In this document: positions 45,020 through 54,758 of the stretch, piece by piece
How the letters are laid out: each line of letters starts with the position of its first letter
Numbering within the stretch: the first letter of the stretch is position 1
From: Toxorhynchites rutilus septentrionalis
Taxonomy: Eukaryota > Arthropoda > Insecta > Diptera > Culicidae
Direction: 5' to 3'
Length of the DNA stretch: 64,000 nt
NCBI RefSeq assembly: GCF_029784135.1
Contig: NC_073744.1
Coordinates: forward strand, 71,846,593-71,910,592
The notes under the pieces: model-generated
The model's input: only the letters and a program-made list of their open reading frames with translations
Database searches by the model: none
What the model was told of the DNA's origin: nothing
Translations under genes and position numbers: made by a program

Positions 45020-48000
45020 TCTCAAATGGGGATCAACACTAGGGTAGGAGCCTGCCCGTTGGTCTCAAATGTTCCTATCTCACGCCTCCACGAAGATCAT
45101 ATGACGACATTTTTAGATCGGGCGTGAACTGGAAACACACACCTGGTCTTGGCTCCGAGAACGGGTGTCGAAAGTGGCTAAGTGAGGGGGTGCGAGCGAG
45201 TCAGAGCGCTATATCTCTCCCGGGGAAGGCCTCCCGGGTCATGGAGGCCTTGCCAACCCGCTGTCTCCCGGGCAAAGGAGATACACCCAGAAAATGGAGC
45301 TACGTTCACGAAGAATACTCAGAATGCGATCGCCCGAGGAGGGTCCCCGAACTGGAGCTGGTCCTGGAACGGGCGTAAGAGCGAGCGGCCAGCGGCTGGA
45401 GGGCGATGTGCAAGAGCGGGCCACCAGCCGGGTTCAACCCGAAGAGCTACCGCCACACGGAAACAGCAGCCATCGACATCACCAACGAAACGCTGCGCCT
45501 ACGAGGCGTGTTGCGACTGTCAGACGACAGTCGTCCACACTTGTGGGTACTACTAGGCGACGGATCATGTGGACACATGAAATGAATGAATTCGTGATCC
45601 GCGCCTATTACATCTGCACTGCTTTGGAGACGGACATGAGCGGTCGCCCTCGAATACTCGCAATGTTCGAGGAAGCGTATCCAGAGTTCGTCGGGAGGCT
45701 TGACCAAAACGCGATGAACGCGAGGCGTAGAGCGATTGTACGCAACAATATGCTCTCCCAAACGCAAGTCGACGAGATCAAGCAGCAGGTGCAGAGAGAA
45801 CTAAGCTCCAGAACAAGCAGAGCAAGCGATGTGTCGAGACGAAGTTCAGTACGGCTGAGCAATTCATTCGCGAGTGGGGCACGTGAATCAGCACCAGTGG
45901 AGGCCACAGTACAACAACCCCCTGAGCCGGAAGATCCACAGCCAGATCAACAACTACTACGCGATCTGGTCTTCCATTACGACGAGGCGATCTCACAGTT
46001 CCGCGACACGGACCCTTTGTCGCGCCCCAGGATCCCGAAGTTGCAGCATTCCCGCAGGCTGACAAGTGCAGTAAAGCTCATGAACGAGCACGTTCTTCCG
46101 CTGCACTTGGTTGATGCTGAGAACATGGAGGAGCTGCAACTGAAAGTTTACTGTGCTGCTGTGGCGACCGCCAAAAGTTTAGGATACCGTATTAGGCCAA
46201 GAGGCGGACTGCTCCAACATCTCCGTGAAAGGCGTGAGCCTCCATGGCGAAGGAGATTGGAGCAACGGATCCTAAACAAGCGCGCCGCAATTGGAAGACT
46301 GATGGCGTACAAAAGAGGCAGCAGATCGGCGAAATTATGTCGCCAAGTTGCTGTGATCGTGCGGCCTACTGAACTTCGCCAGCTGGGAGCTCACCAGCTG
46401 ACGGAAAAACTCGACACACTGGTACAGCAATTGAGCGTCCTAACTAAACGGCTGAAACGTTACTCTGACTCTGCAAAGCGCCAGGAACAAAATCGGATGT
46501 TCAGAGATAACGAAAAAGCGTTCTACGACCACATTAGCGACGAGAAGCCCGACTACCGCGAAGGTTTGCCAGATATTAGCGATGTGACGAACTTCTGGGC
46601 TGGTATTTGGGAGACCCCAGTAGAACATCGCGACGGGCAAATGTGGTTAAGACGGGAGGAGGAGAGTTGTGGTGAAATTGGAGAGATGCCAGCTATCATC
46701 GTCGGAGAGAACGATGTCCGCGAAGCCTCGCGGTACCTGAGGAACTGGGCAGCACCGGGCCCCGATGGTGTCCAGAACTTTTGGCACAAGAAGCTGACCG
46801 TCGCACATCCAAAGATAGCTGAGTGCTTCAACAAGGTGCTACGTGACCCACACAACCTTCCTGAATTCGCCACCCGTGGCGTCACCTTCCTCCTCCCGAA
46901 AGACAGCAACACATTGAACCCATCAAAGTACAGACCGATAACGTGCCTATCGAGTCTGTACAAAATACTGAGCAGCATAATTACCGCCAAAGTTTCTGCT
47001 CACTGCGAACAGCATCACATCATCGCAGAAGAGCAGAAAGGATGCAGGAAAAATACGCATGGCTGCAAAGACCAGGCCATCATCGACGCAGCCATAGTCG
47101 GCCAGGCGGTATATAAACAGCGGAACCTAAGTATGGCCTACATCGATTACAGGAAGGCTTATGACTCCATACCTCACTCGTTTCTCGTCCGGGTATTGGA
47201 GCTCTACAAAATTGATCCCGTCGTCGTTAGGTTCCTGCAGCATGCGATGAGGCAGTGGAGTACGTCTCTGCACCTCAGTGATGGGGAAAATGTGTTGCAG
47301 TCTAGAACGCTGCAGATAAAGAGGGGGATATTCCAAGGCGACTCTTTCAGCCCGCTTTGGTTTTGTCTGGCACTGAACCCCCTCAGTAGGACGCTCAATA
47401 GAAACGGTCATGGCTATAAAATAAGGTATGGCGACGGCGCCCACGAAGAAGTGACCCATACCTTTTACATGGACGATCTCAAGGTCTACGCTGATTCACG
47501 TCAGCGTCTAGGTGTAGCTATCCGGGTTGTCGAAGACATAAGCAGGGACATCTGTATGGAGTTCGGCCTCGACAAGTGTCGCTGTGTCCACCTGCTGAAA
47601 GGACAACTTACCGAATCCGGAGGCTACGAGGTCTATGACGGCGAGTTTATAAGAGACATGGTTCGTGGCGAATCCTATAAATATCTTGGATTCCGACAGC
47701 TCACCGGGATTCGCCACTCCGACATCAAGACGGAGCTGCGAGACAAGTTCTTGAGTCGAGTGAACTGTGTCCTGAGGACTTTCCTCAACGCGGGGAACAA
47801 GGTACGCGCGATCAACACATTCGCGGTTCCCCTGCTGACCTTCAGTTTTGGTGTAGTCAAATGGAGCAAAACTAACCTAGAGGACCTTGAGAGGAGGATG
47901 AGGAAAGCATTCAAAGAGGCCGGAATGCACCATCCTCAATCGGCACTGGAGAGAGTTTCACTACCACGCAAAGAAGGGGGACTTGGAATCGTCGACATTT

Positions 48001-49092
48001 CTGCACTGTGTGTTGCCCAGGTACGACAACTGCGCGAGTACTTCGCAGAACGCGCCAACCAAAACGCGCTATACCGGGCTGTCTGCGCCGCCGACAGAGG
48101 ATACAGCGCTCTGCACTTGGCGCAAGCGGAGTACCAACTCAACTGCAATCTGCAGACAGTGGAGGAGAAGATTGCAGCTTGGAAGCAGAAGGCAGTGCAT
48201 GGTGCCCACCCCCATCAACTGGACCGGCCACACGTCGACAAGGCCGCATCTAATCTGTGGCTAACGCGTGGTGAACTCTCTTCAGTAGTAGAAGCCGACA
48301 TGATAGCCATCCAGGACAGGATAATGCCGACGAGAAACTGCAGGCGGTACGTCTGGCATCAAGACGTTGATGACATTTGCCGGATGTGCCATCAACCAGG
48401 TGAAAACATAGAGCACATTATGGGAGGCTGTCCCGTTTTGGCCAACGCAGCCTACACCGAGCGCCACAACAACGTGGCCCGTATTGTTCATCGACAACTG
48501 GCGCTCCAATGTGCTCTACTGGAAGACAACGTACCAAACTACCGGTACCTGCCTGCACCTGTCCTGGAAAATGACCGTTTCAAGCTGTACTGGGATCGCA
48601 CTGTTCTGACCGACCTCTCGATCCACCACAACCGCCCAGATATAATGGTTTACGACAAGAGCGACCGCAAAGTCACCATCATCGATGTCGCTATTCCACT
48701 GAACCAGAATCTGGAGGAGACCCACGGTCGCAAAATCTGCAAGTACCGACCATTGGCCGTGGAGCTCAAGGAACTGTGGGGGCTAAGGGAGGTCCCAAGA
48801 ATTGTTCCAGTCGTTCTCTCTGGAACTGGAATTATCCCGAAGACACTTCTGGAAGCGCTAAAGGTGTTGAACATCGAGAAGGAATTGGCCGGCATCCAAA
48901 AGTCGGTCATCCTTAGCACCTGCGCGATTGTCCGACAATTCCTCGGTCAGGACTAAAACAGCACGAGCATGCAGATACGTGCATTCCGCAGAGCCTAGTC
49001 CCCCTTTGGCATTCAGAAGCCCGGGGGCAGGTGAAAATTCTGGCTAGGTTCGCCTAGTTAAGAAGTGAGATAAGTCTGCCAACACAAAAAAA
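45020..49092 (+). mobile_element. R4/Dong-type non-LTR retrotransposon, copy 1
   Basis: Starts TCTCAAATGGGGATCAAC after A38 plus ATTAAAAT, and ends GATAAGTCTGCC plus a short A-rich tail. It carries one open frame. Full length by comparison with copy 2, which follows after 5 bp. Confidence 0.85.
45294..48956 (+). CDS. R4/Dong-clade single ORF: Myb-like, reverse transcriptase, zinc knuckle, restriction-like endonuclease (copy 1)
   Basis: A 1,220-residue protein that would nick target DNA and reverse transcribe its own RNA at the nick. The N-terminal part (about 85-150) has RRRIMWTHEMNEFVIRAYY, a Myb-like pattern; no CCHH finger was seen. Reverse transcriptase blocks run from about 480 (NWAAPGPDGVQNFWH) through KYRPITCLSSLYKILSSII, MAYIDYRKAYDSIPHSFL and KRGIFQGDSFSPLWFCLAL to the catalytic TFYMDDLKVYA at about 721-731. 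A Cys/His knuckle CRMCHQPGENIEHIMGGC lies at about 1025, and the restriction-like endonuclease motif RPDIMVYDKSDRKVTIIDVA at about 1113. The order (knuckle before endonuclease, no apurinic endonuclease) places it in the R2/R4/NeSL group; the MDDLK box and absent fingers favour R4/Dong. ATG 45294 is the start shared with copy 2. The frame is fully open. Confidence 0.9.
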   Translation: MELRSRRILRMRSPEEGPRTGAGPGTGVRASGQRLEGDVQERATSRVQPEELPPHGNSSHRHHQRNAAPTRRVATVRRQSSTLVGTTRRRIMWTHEMNEFVIRAYYICTALETDMSGRPRILAMFEEAYPEFVGRLDQNAMNARRRAIVRNNMLSQTQVDEIKQQVQRELSSRTSRASDVSRRSSVRLSNSFASGARESAPVEATVQQPPEPEDPQPDQQLLRDLVFHYDEAISQFRDTDPLSRPRIPKLQHSRRLTSAVKLMNEHVLPLHLVDAENMEELQLKVYCAAVATAKSLGYRIRPRGGLLQHLRERREPPWRRRLEQRILNKRAAIGRLMAYKRGSRSAKLCRQVAVIVRPTELRQLGAHQLTEKLDTLVQQLSVLTKRLKRYSDSAKRQEQNRMFRDNEKAFYDHISDEKPDYREGLPDISDVTNFWAGIWETPVEHRDGQMWLRREEESCGEIGEMPAIIVGENDVREASRYLRNWAAPGPDGVQNFWHKKLTVAHPKIAECFNKVLRDPHNLPEFATRGVTFLLPKDSNTLNPSKYRPITCLSSLYKILSSIITAKVSAHCEQHHIIAEEQKGCRKNTHGCKDQAIIDAAIVGQAVYKQRNLSMAYIDYRKAYDSIPHSFLVRVLELYKIDPVVVRFLQHAMRQWSTSLHLSDGENVLQSRTLQIKRGIFQGDSFSPLWFCLALNPLSRTLNRNGHGYKIRYGDGAHEEVTHTFYMDDLKVYADSRQRLGVAIRVVEDISRDICMEFGLDKCRCVHLLKGQLTESGGYEVYDGEFIRDMVRGESYKYLGFRQLTGIRHSDIKTELRDKFLSRVNCVLRTFLNAGNKVRAINTFAVPLLTFSFGVVKWSKTNLEDLERRMRKAFKEAGMHHPQSALERVSLPRKEGGLGIVDISALCVAQVRQLREYFAERANQNALYRAVCAADRGYSALHLAQAEYQLNCNLQTVEEKIAAWKQKAVHGAHPHQLDRPHVDKAASNLWLTRGELSSVVEADMIAIQDRIMPTRNCRRYVWHQDVDDICRMCHQPGENIEHIMGGCPVLANAAYTERHNNVARIVHRQLALQCALLEDNVPNYRYLPAPVLENDRFKLYWDRTVLTDLSIHHNRPDIMVYDKSDRKVTIIDVAIPLNQNLEETHGRKICKYRPLAVELKELWGLREVPRIVPVVLSGTGIIPKTLLEALKVLNIEKELAGIQKSVILSTCAIVRQFLGQD

Positions 49093-49097
49093 ATGGT

Positions 49098-52000
49098 TCT
49101 CAAATGGGGATCAACATAGGGTAGGAGCCTGCCTGTTGGTCTCAAATGTTCCTATCTCACGCCTCCACGAAGATCATATGACGACATTTTTAGATCGGGC
49201 GTGAACTGGAAACACACACCTGGTCTTGGCTCCGAGAACGGGTGTCGAAAGTGGCTAAGTGAGGGGGTGCGAGCGAGTCAGAGCGCTATATCTCTCCCGG
49301 GGAAGGCCTCCCGGGTCATGGAGGCCTTGCCAACCCGCTGTCTCCCGGGCAAAGGAGATACACCCAATAAAATGGAGCTACGATCACGAAGAATAATTAG
49401 AATGCGATCACCCGAGGAGGGTCCCCGAACTGGAGCTGGTCCTGGAACGGGCGTAAGAGCGAGCGGCCAGCGGCTGGAGGGCGATGTGCAAGAGCGGGCC
49501 ACCAGCCGGGTTCAACCCGAAGAGCTACCGCCACACGGAAACAGCAGCCATCGACATCACCCAAGAAACGCTGCGCCTGCGAGACGTGTTGCGACTGCCA
49601 GACGACAGTCGTCCACACTTGTGGGTACCACTAGGCGCCGGATCATGTGGACACACGAAATGAATGAATTCGTGATCCGCGCCTATTACATCTGCACTGC
49701 TTTGGAGACGGACATGAGCGGTCGCCCTCGAATACTAACAATGTTCGAGGAAGCGTATCCAGAGTTCGTCGGGAGGCTTGATCAGAACGCGATGAACGCG
49801 AGGCGTAGAGCGATAGTACGCAACAACATGCTCTCCCAAACGCAAATCGACGAGATCAAGCAGCAGGTGCAGAGAGAAATAAGCTCCAGGAACAACAGAG
49901 CAAGCGATGTGTCGAGACGAAGTTCAGTACGGCTGAGCAATTCATTCGCGAGTGGGGTACGCGAATCAGCACCAGTGGAGGCCACAGTACAACAACCCCC
50001 TGAGCCGGAAGACCCACAGACAGATCAACAACTACTACGCGATCTGGTCTTCCACTACGACGAGGCGATCTCACAGTTCCGCGACACAGACCCATTGTCG
50101 CGCCCCAGGATCCCGAAGTTGCAGCATTCCCGCAGGCTGACAAGTGCAGTAAAGCTCATGAACGAGCACGTTCTTCCGCTGCACTTGGTTGATGCTGAGA
50201 ACATGGAGGAGCTGCAACTGAAAGTTTACTGTGCTGCTGTGGCGACCGCCAAAAGTTTAGGATACCGTATTAGGCCAAGAGGCGGACTGCTCCAACATCT
50301 CCGTGAAAGGCGTGAGCCTCCATGGCGAAGGAGATTGGAGCAACGGATCCTAAACAAGCGCGCCGCAATTGGAAGACTGATGGCGTACAAAAGAGGCAGC
50401 AGATCGGCGAAATTATGTCGCCAAGTTGCTGTGATCGTGCGGCCTACTGAACTTCGCCAGCTGGGAGCTCACCAGCTGACGGAAAAACTCGACACACTGG
50501 TACAGCAATTGAGCGTCCTAACTAAACGGCTGAAACGTTACTCTGACTCTGCAAAGCGCCAGGAACAAAATCGGATGTTCAGAGATAACGAAAAAGCGTT
50601 CTACGACCACATTAGCGACGAGAAGCCCGACTACCGCGAAGGTTTGCCAGATATTAGCGATGTGACGAACTTCTGGGCTGGTATTTGGGAGACCCCAGTA
50701 GAACATCGCGACGGGCAAATGTGGTTAAGACGGGAGGAGGAGAGTTGTGGTGAAATTGGAGAGATGCCAGCTATCATCGTCGGAGAGAACGATGTCCGCG
50801 AAGCCTCGCGGTACCTGAGGAACTGGGCAGCACCGGGCCCCGATGGTGTCCAGAACTTTTGGCACAGGAAGCTGACCGTCGCACATCCAAAGATAGCTGA
50901 GTGCTTCAACAAGGTGCTACGTGACCCACACAACCTTCCTGAATTCGCCACCCGTGGCGTCACCTTCCTCCTCCCGAAAGACAGCAACACATTGAACCCA
51001 TCAAAGTACAGACCGATAACGTGCCTATCGAGTCTGTACAAAATACTGAGCAGCATAATTACCGCCAAAGTTTCTGCTCACTGCGAACAGCATCACATCA
51101 TCGCAGAAGAGCAGAAAGGATGCAGGAAAAATACGCATGGCTGCAAAGACCAGGCCATCATCGACGCAGCCATAGTCGGCCAGGCGGTATATAACCAGCG
51201 GAACCTAAGTATGGCCTACATCGATTACAGGAAGGCTTATGACTCCATACCTCACTCGTTTCTCGTCCGGGTATTGGAGCTCTACAAAATTGATCCCGTC
51301 GTCGTTAGGTTCCTGCAGCATGCGATGAGGCAGTGGAGTACGTCTCTGCACCTCAGTGATGGGGAAAATGTGTTGCAGTCTAGAACGCTGCAGATAAAGA
51401 GGGGGATATTCCAAGGCGACTCTTTCAGCCCGCTTTGGTTTTGTCTGGCACTGAACCCCCTCAGTAGGACGCTCAATAGAAACGGTCATGGCTATAAAAT
51501 AAGGTATGGCGACGGCGCTCACGAAGAAGTGACCCATACCTTCTACATGGATGATCTCAAGGTCTACGCTGATTCACGTCAGCGTCTAGGTGTAGCTATC
51601 CGGGTTGTCGAAGACATAAGCAGGGACATCTGCATGGAGTTCGGCCTTGACAAGTGCCGCTGTGTCCATCTGCTGAAAGGGCACCTTACCGAATCCGGAG
51701 GTTACGAGGTCTATGACGGCGAGTTCATAAGAGACATGGTTCGTGGCGAATCCTATAAATATCTTGGATTCCGACAGCTCACCGGGATTCGCCACTCCGA
51801 CATCAAGACGGAGCTGCGAGACAAGTTCTTGAGTCGAGTGAACTGTGTCCTGAGGACTTTCCTCAACGCGGGGAACAAGGTACGCGCGATCAACACATTC
51901 GCGGTTCCCCTGCTGACCTTCAGTTTTGGTGTAGTCAAATGGAGCAAAACTGACCTAGAGGACCTTGAGAGGAGGATGAGGAAAGCATTTAAAGAGGCCG

Positions 52001-53183
52001 GAATGCACCATCCTCAATCGGCACTGGAGAGAGTTTCACTACCACGCAAAGAAGGGGGACTTGGAATAGTCGACATATCTGCACTGTGTGTTGCCCAGGT
52101 ACGACAACTGCGCGAGTACTTCGCAGAACGCGCCAACCAAAACGCGCTATACCGGGCTGTCTGCGCCGCCGACAGAGGATACAGCGCTCTGCACTTGGCG
52201 CAAGCGGAGTACCAACTCAACTGCAATCTGCAGACAGTGGAGGAGAAGATTGCAGCTTGGAAGCAGAAGGCAGTGCATGGTGCCCACCCCCATCAACTGG
52301 ATCGGCCACACGTCGACAAGGCCGCATCTAATCTGTGGCTAACGCGTGGTGAACTCTCTTCAGTAGTAGAAGCCGACATGATAGCCATCCAGGACAGGAT
52401 AATGCCGACGAGAAACTGCAGGCGGTACGTCTGGCATCAAGACGTTGATGACATTTGCCGGATGTGCCATCAACCAGGTGAAAACATAGAGCACATTATG
52501 GGAGGCTGTCCCGTTTTGGCCAACGCAGCCTACACCGAGCGCCACAACAACGTGGCCCGTATTGTTCATCGACAACTGGCGCTCCAATGTGCTCTACTGG
52601 AAGACAACGTACCAAACTACCGGTACCTGCCTGCACCTGTCCTGGAAAATGACCGTTTCAAGCTGTACTGGGATCGCACTGTTCTGACCGACCTCTCGAT
52701 CCACCACAACCGTCCAGATATAATGGTTTACGACAAGAGCGACCGCAAAGTCACCATCATCGATGTCGCTATTCCACTGAACCAGAATCTGGAGGAGACC
52801 CACGGTCGCAAAATCTGCAAGTACCGACCATTGGCCGTGGAGCTCAAGGAACTGTGGGGGCTAAGGGAGGTCCCAAGAATTGTTCCAGTCGTTCTCTCTG
52901 GAACTGGAATTGTCCCGAAGACACTTCTGGAAGCGCTAAAGGTGTTGAACATGGAGAAGGAATTGGCCGGCATCCAAAAGTCGGTCATCCTTAGCACCTG
53001 CGCGATTGTCCGACAATTTCTCGGTCAGGACTGAAACAGCACGAGCATGCAGATACGTGCATTCCGCAGAGCCTAGTCCCCCTTTGGCATTCAGAAGCCC
53101 GGGGGCAGGTGAAAATTCTGGCTAGGTTCGCCTAGTTAAGAAGTGAGATAAGTCTGACAAAAAAAAAAAAAAAAAAAAAAAAA
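49098..53183 (+). mobile_element. R4/Dong-type non-LTR retrotransposon, copy 2, in tandem
   Basis: Same structure and orientation as copy 1, beginning TCTCAAATGGGGATCAAC 5 bp after the tail of copy 1 and ending GTCTGACAA plus about 23 A (53161-53183). Full length with open frame. Confidence 0.85.
49372..53034 (+). CDS. R4/Dong-clade single ORF, copy 2
   Basis: 1,220 residues from ATG 49372, with the same domains as copy 1: Myb-like N-terminus, reverse transcriptase with TFYMDDLKVYA, knuckle CRMCHQPGENIEHIMGGC, endonuclease RPDIMVYDKSDRKVTIIDVA. The frame here continues upstream without a stop to 49201, which would add 57 residues (MNWKHTPGLGSENGCRKW...). In copy 1 the same upstream stretch is one base shorter just before the start and lies in another frame. 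The common start is therefore preferred and the upstream stretch is read as 5' UTR. Amino-acid differences from copy 1 cluster in the first 230 residues and near the C-terminal half, with long identical stretches between. Confidence 0.9.
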   Translation: MELRSRRIIRMRSPEEGPRTGAGPGTGVRASGQRLEGDVQERATSRVQPEELPPHGNSSHRHHPRNAAPARRVATARRQSSTLVGTTRRRIMWTHEMNEFVIRAYYICTALETDMSGRPRILTMFEEAYPEFVGRLDQNAMNARRRAIVRNNMLSQTQIDEIKQQVQREISSRNNRASDVSRRSSVRLSNSFASGVRESAPVEATVQQPPEPEDPQTDQQLLRDLVFHYDEAISQFRDTDPLSRPRIPKLQHSRRLTSAVKLMNEHVLPLHLVDAENMEELQLKVYCAAVATAKSLGYRIRPRGGLLQHLRERREPPWRRRLEQRILNKRAAIGRLMAYKRGSRSAKLCRQVAVIVRPTELRQLGAHQLTEKLDTLVQQLSVLTKRLKRYSDSAKRQEQNRMFRDNEKAFYDHISDEKPDYREGLPDISDVTNFWAGIWETPVEHRDGQMWLRREEESCGEIGEMPAIIVGENDVREASRYLRNWAAPGPDGVQNFWHRKLTVAHPKIAECFNKVLRDPHNLPEFATRGVTFLLPKDSNTLNPSKYRPITCLSSLYKILSSIITAKVSAHCEQHHIIAEEQKGCRKNTHGCKDQAIIDAAIVGQAVYNQRNLSMAYIDYRKAYDSIPHSFLVRVLELYKIDPVVVRFLQHAMRQWSTSLHLSDGENVLQSRTLQIKRGIFQGDSFSPLWFCLALNPLSRTLNRNGHGYKIRYGDGAHEEVTHTFYMDDLKVYADSRQRLGVAIRVVEDISRDICMEFGLDKCRCVHLLKGHLTESGGYEVYDGEFIRDMVRGESYKYLGFRQLTGIRHSDIKTELRDKFLSRVNCVLRTFLNAGNKVRAINTFAVPLLTFSFGVVKWSKTDLEDLERRMRKAFKEAGMHHPQSALERVSLPRKEGGLGIVDISALCVAQVRQLREYFAERANQNALYRAVCAADRGYSALHLAQAEYQLNCNLQTVEEKIAAWKQKAVHGAHPHQLDRPHVDKAASNLWLTRGELSSVVEADMIAIQDRIMPTRNCRRYVWHQDVDDICRMCHQPGENIEHIMGGCPVLANAAYTERHNNVARIVHRQLALQCALLEDNVPNYRYLPAPVLENDRFKLYWDRTVLTDLSIHHNRPDIMVYDKSDRKVTIIDVAIPLNQNLEETHGRKICKYRPLAVELKELWGLREVPRIVPVVLSGTGIVPKTLLEALKVLNMEKELAGIQKSVILSTCAIVRQFLGQD

Positions 53184-53213
53184 CGAAATAAATACATAGA
53201 TAGTTGTTGCCCA

Positions 53214-53468
53214 ATGTGTTTTGAGACCAGCATGGGTCTTTTTAGCTCTAAAACTGTAGCAAATACAGGAGACCCTCAGGTCCAAATATTGAACCACTTA
53301 GAAAATCATGGTCAAATGCACGAATACCAAGGAACAATCCTTTGTATTCTTCTAGGCGTAATTATCATAACAACGCTCATGAAACTTTTTAAAGCCTACA
53401 AAACATGGGTAACAGCTCAAGCTGTGGAGGCGGCACGTAAAATGCAAGCGGCGTCCGACCTAGTATAA
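53214..53468 (+). CDS. Small membrane-type protein upstream of gag (84 residues), function unknown
   Basis: First of three tandem frames in the LTR element. The frame opens MCFETS and a second in-frame ATG at 53232 gives MGLFSSKTVANTGDPQVQ, which fits an N-myristoylation signal (Gly2, Ser6). A hydrophobic run GTILCILLGVIIITTLMKLF (about 42-61) could cross or lie in a membrane and is followed by a basic/amphipathic tail KAYKTWVTAQAVEAARKMQ. The stop is 6 bp before the gag ATG, a spacing that suggests translation from the same RNA by reinitiation or leaky scanning. I do not recognise a family. The membrane features are prediction by eye. It could help bring gag to membranes; that is inference only. 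Confidence 0.55.
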   Translation: MCFETSMGLFSSKTVANTGDPQVQILNHLENHGQMHEYQGTILCILLGVIIITTLMKLFKAYKTWVTAQAVEAARKMQAASDLV

Positions 53469-53474
53469 AACCAG

Positions 53475-54758
53475 ATGGATCAAACTACAGCTAAGTTACA
53501 TAAAAACGTCCAAAAACTACAAACAATCAACAAGACGATCCAACAAGAAATAGTAAAAAATCTTAGAAAAACTACATTGAGGGCTAAACTACAAGAAGCA
53601 GAGCAATTATATGCCGAAGTAAAACGAATTTTAAAACTAAATATAAATACTATTAAGGGATCGGACTGCACCCACTACATATCAACAGCTAAAGAAGCTA
53701 TCCAAAATATTAGAGAAACTATAACTAGTAATAAACAGTATAAAAGACGTAGCCTAAAAGAGATTGGACTAGCGGTTTTATTTACAGTAGGATTGAACAA
53801 AATAAAAGCAAAAATGGCAAACCTTCCAGAAACTATTAAACTCACTTCCTCCATAGTCCCTCAATTTGACGGAACAATCGACAAACTAAAATCATTTTTG
53901 GACGCACTGAACCTAGTAAAAACACTAGAAACAAATGACAATAAAACGACTATCATAACAGTTATTTTAACAAAACTCGAAGGAAGAGCTAGAAATGCCT
54001 TCCCCGACACACCATCTTCTTTGGAAGAAATCATTCAAACCCTTAAATCGACAATTAAATCCACACCCCCCGCTCAAATAATAGCAAAAATGACCGGTCT
54101 GAGACAAAATGGTAATATAGAAAATTTTTGCCAAGATCTCGAAATACTGGTCAACAAATTAGAAAATGCGTACATCGGAATTGAAGTTCCAACACAGGTT
54201 GCTAAATCATTGGCAACAAAGGAAGGAATAAAAAGCCTAGCTAACGGACTGAAAAACGAAAAAACCTCTCTAATCATCAGAGCGGGTACTTTCAACTCAT
54301 TTTCAGATGCAACAACAAAAGCACTGGAAGAAAATTCCACAAGTTCGAACGTTAACATTCTCTCCTATTCGCAAATTAACAGAAACACAAATCGATACAA
54401 TAACAATTTCAACCACCCTGCTAACAGGGGCAATTATCAGCGTTATCCATTTAATTCTACCAACAGAGGTAGAAACCAACACAGCTTTAATAATCAACAA
54501 CGCAGAAACGCACAATTTTTCAACAACTCAACTTTTCCTCAAAGAAATAATAACAACCAGGGCCGACAGAACCAAGTTCGAGGTCAATTTACAAATAATA
54601 ACACGCAGCGATATCACAACAACCAACACAATGCTAATTTTAACCGTCCGGTACAATACATCCGATTGACGGGAAACGAAGAAATTCCGACGGACGACCT
54701 CCAGTCCGAGCCGGTTATGTCATTGGAGGGAAACCAACAGTTAGGAAACCGATGTTAA
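53475..54758 (+). CDS. gag: Gag of the 412/mdg1-type element
   Basis: 427 residues. It should form the particle that packages element RNA. The N-terminal 80 residues are helical and coiled-coil-like (KLHKNVQKLQTINKTIQQ). The central part (about 130-260) has the capsid-like block with PQFDGTIDKLKSFLDALNLV and KLEGRARNAF, as in Ty3/gypsy capsids of this lineage. The C-terminal 130 residues are very rich in Asn, Arg and Gln (RYNNNFNHPANRGNYQ). No CCHC knuckle is seen; the basic Asn/Arg-rich tail probably takes its place in RNA binding. The stop at 54758 overlaps the pol ATG by 7 bp. The frame is open throughout. Confidence 0.8.
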   Translation: MDQTTAKLHKNVQKLQTINKTIQQEIVKNLRKTTLRAKLQEAEQLYAEVKRILKLNINTIKGSDCTHYISTAKEAIQNIRETITSNKQYKRRSLKEIGLAVLFTVGLNKIKAKMANLPETIKLTSSIVPQFDGTIDKLKSFLDALNLVKTLETNDNKTTIITVILTKLEGRARNAFPDTPSSLEEIIQTLKSTIKSTPPAQIIAKMTGLRQNGNIENFCQDLEILVNKLENAYIGIEVPTQVAKSLATKEGIKSLANGLKNEKTSLIIRAGTFNSFSDATTKALEENSTSSNVNILSYSQINRNTNRYNNNFNHPANRGNYQRYPFNSTNRGRNQHSFNNQQRRNAQFFNNSTFPQRNNNNQGRQNQVRGQFTNNNTQRYHNNQHNANFNRPVQYIRLTGNEEIPTDDLQSEPVMSLEGNQQLGNRC

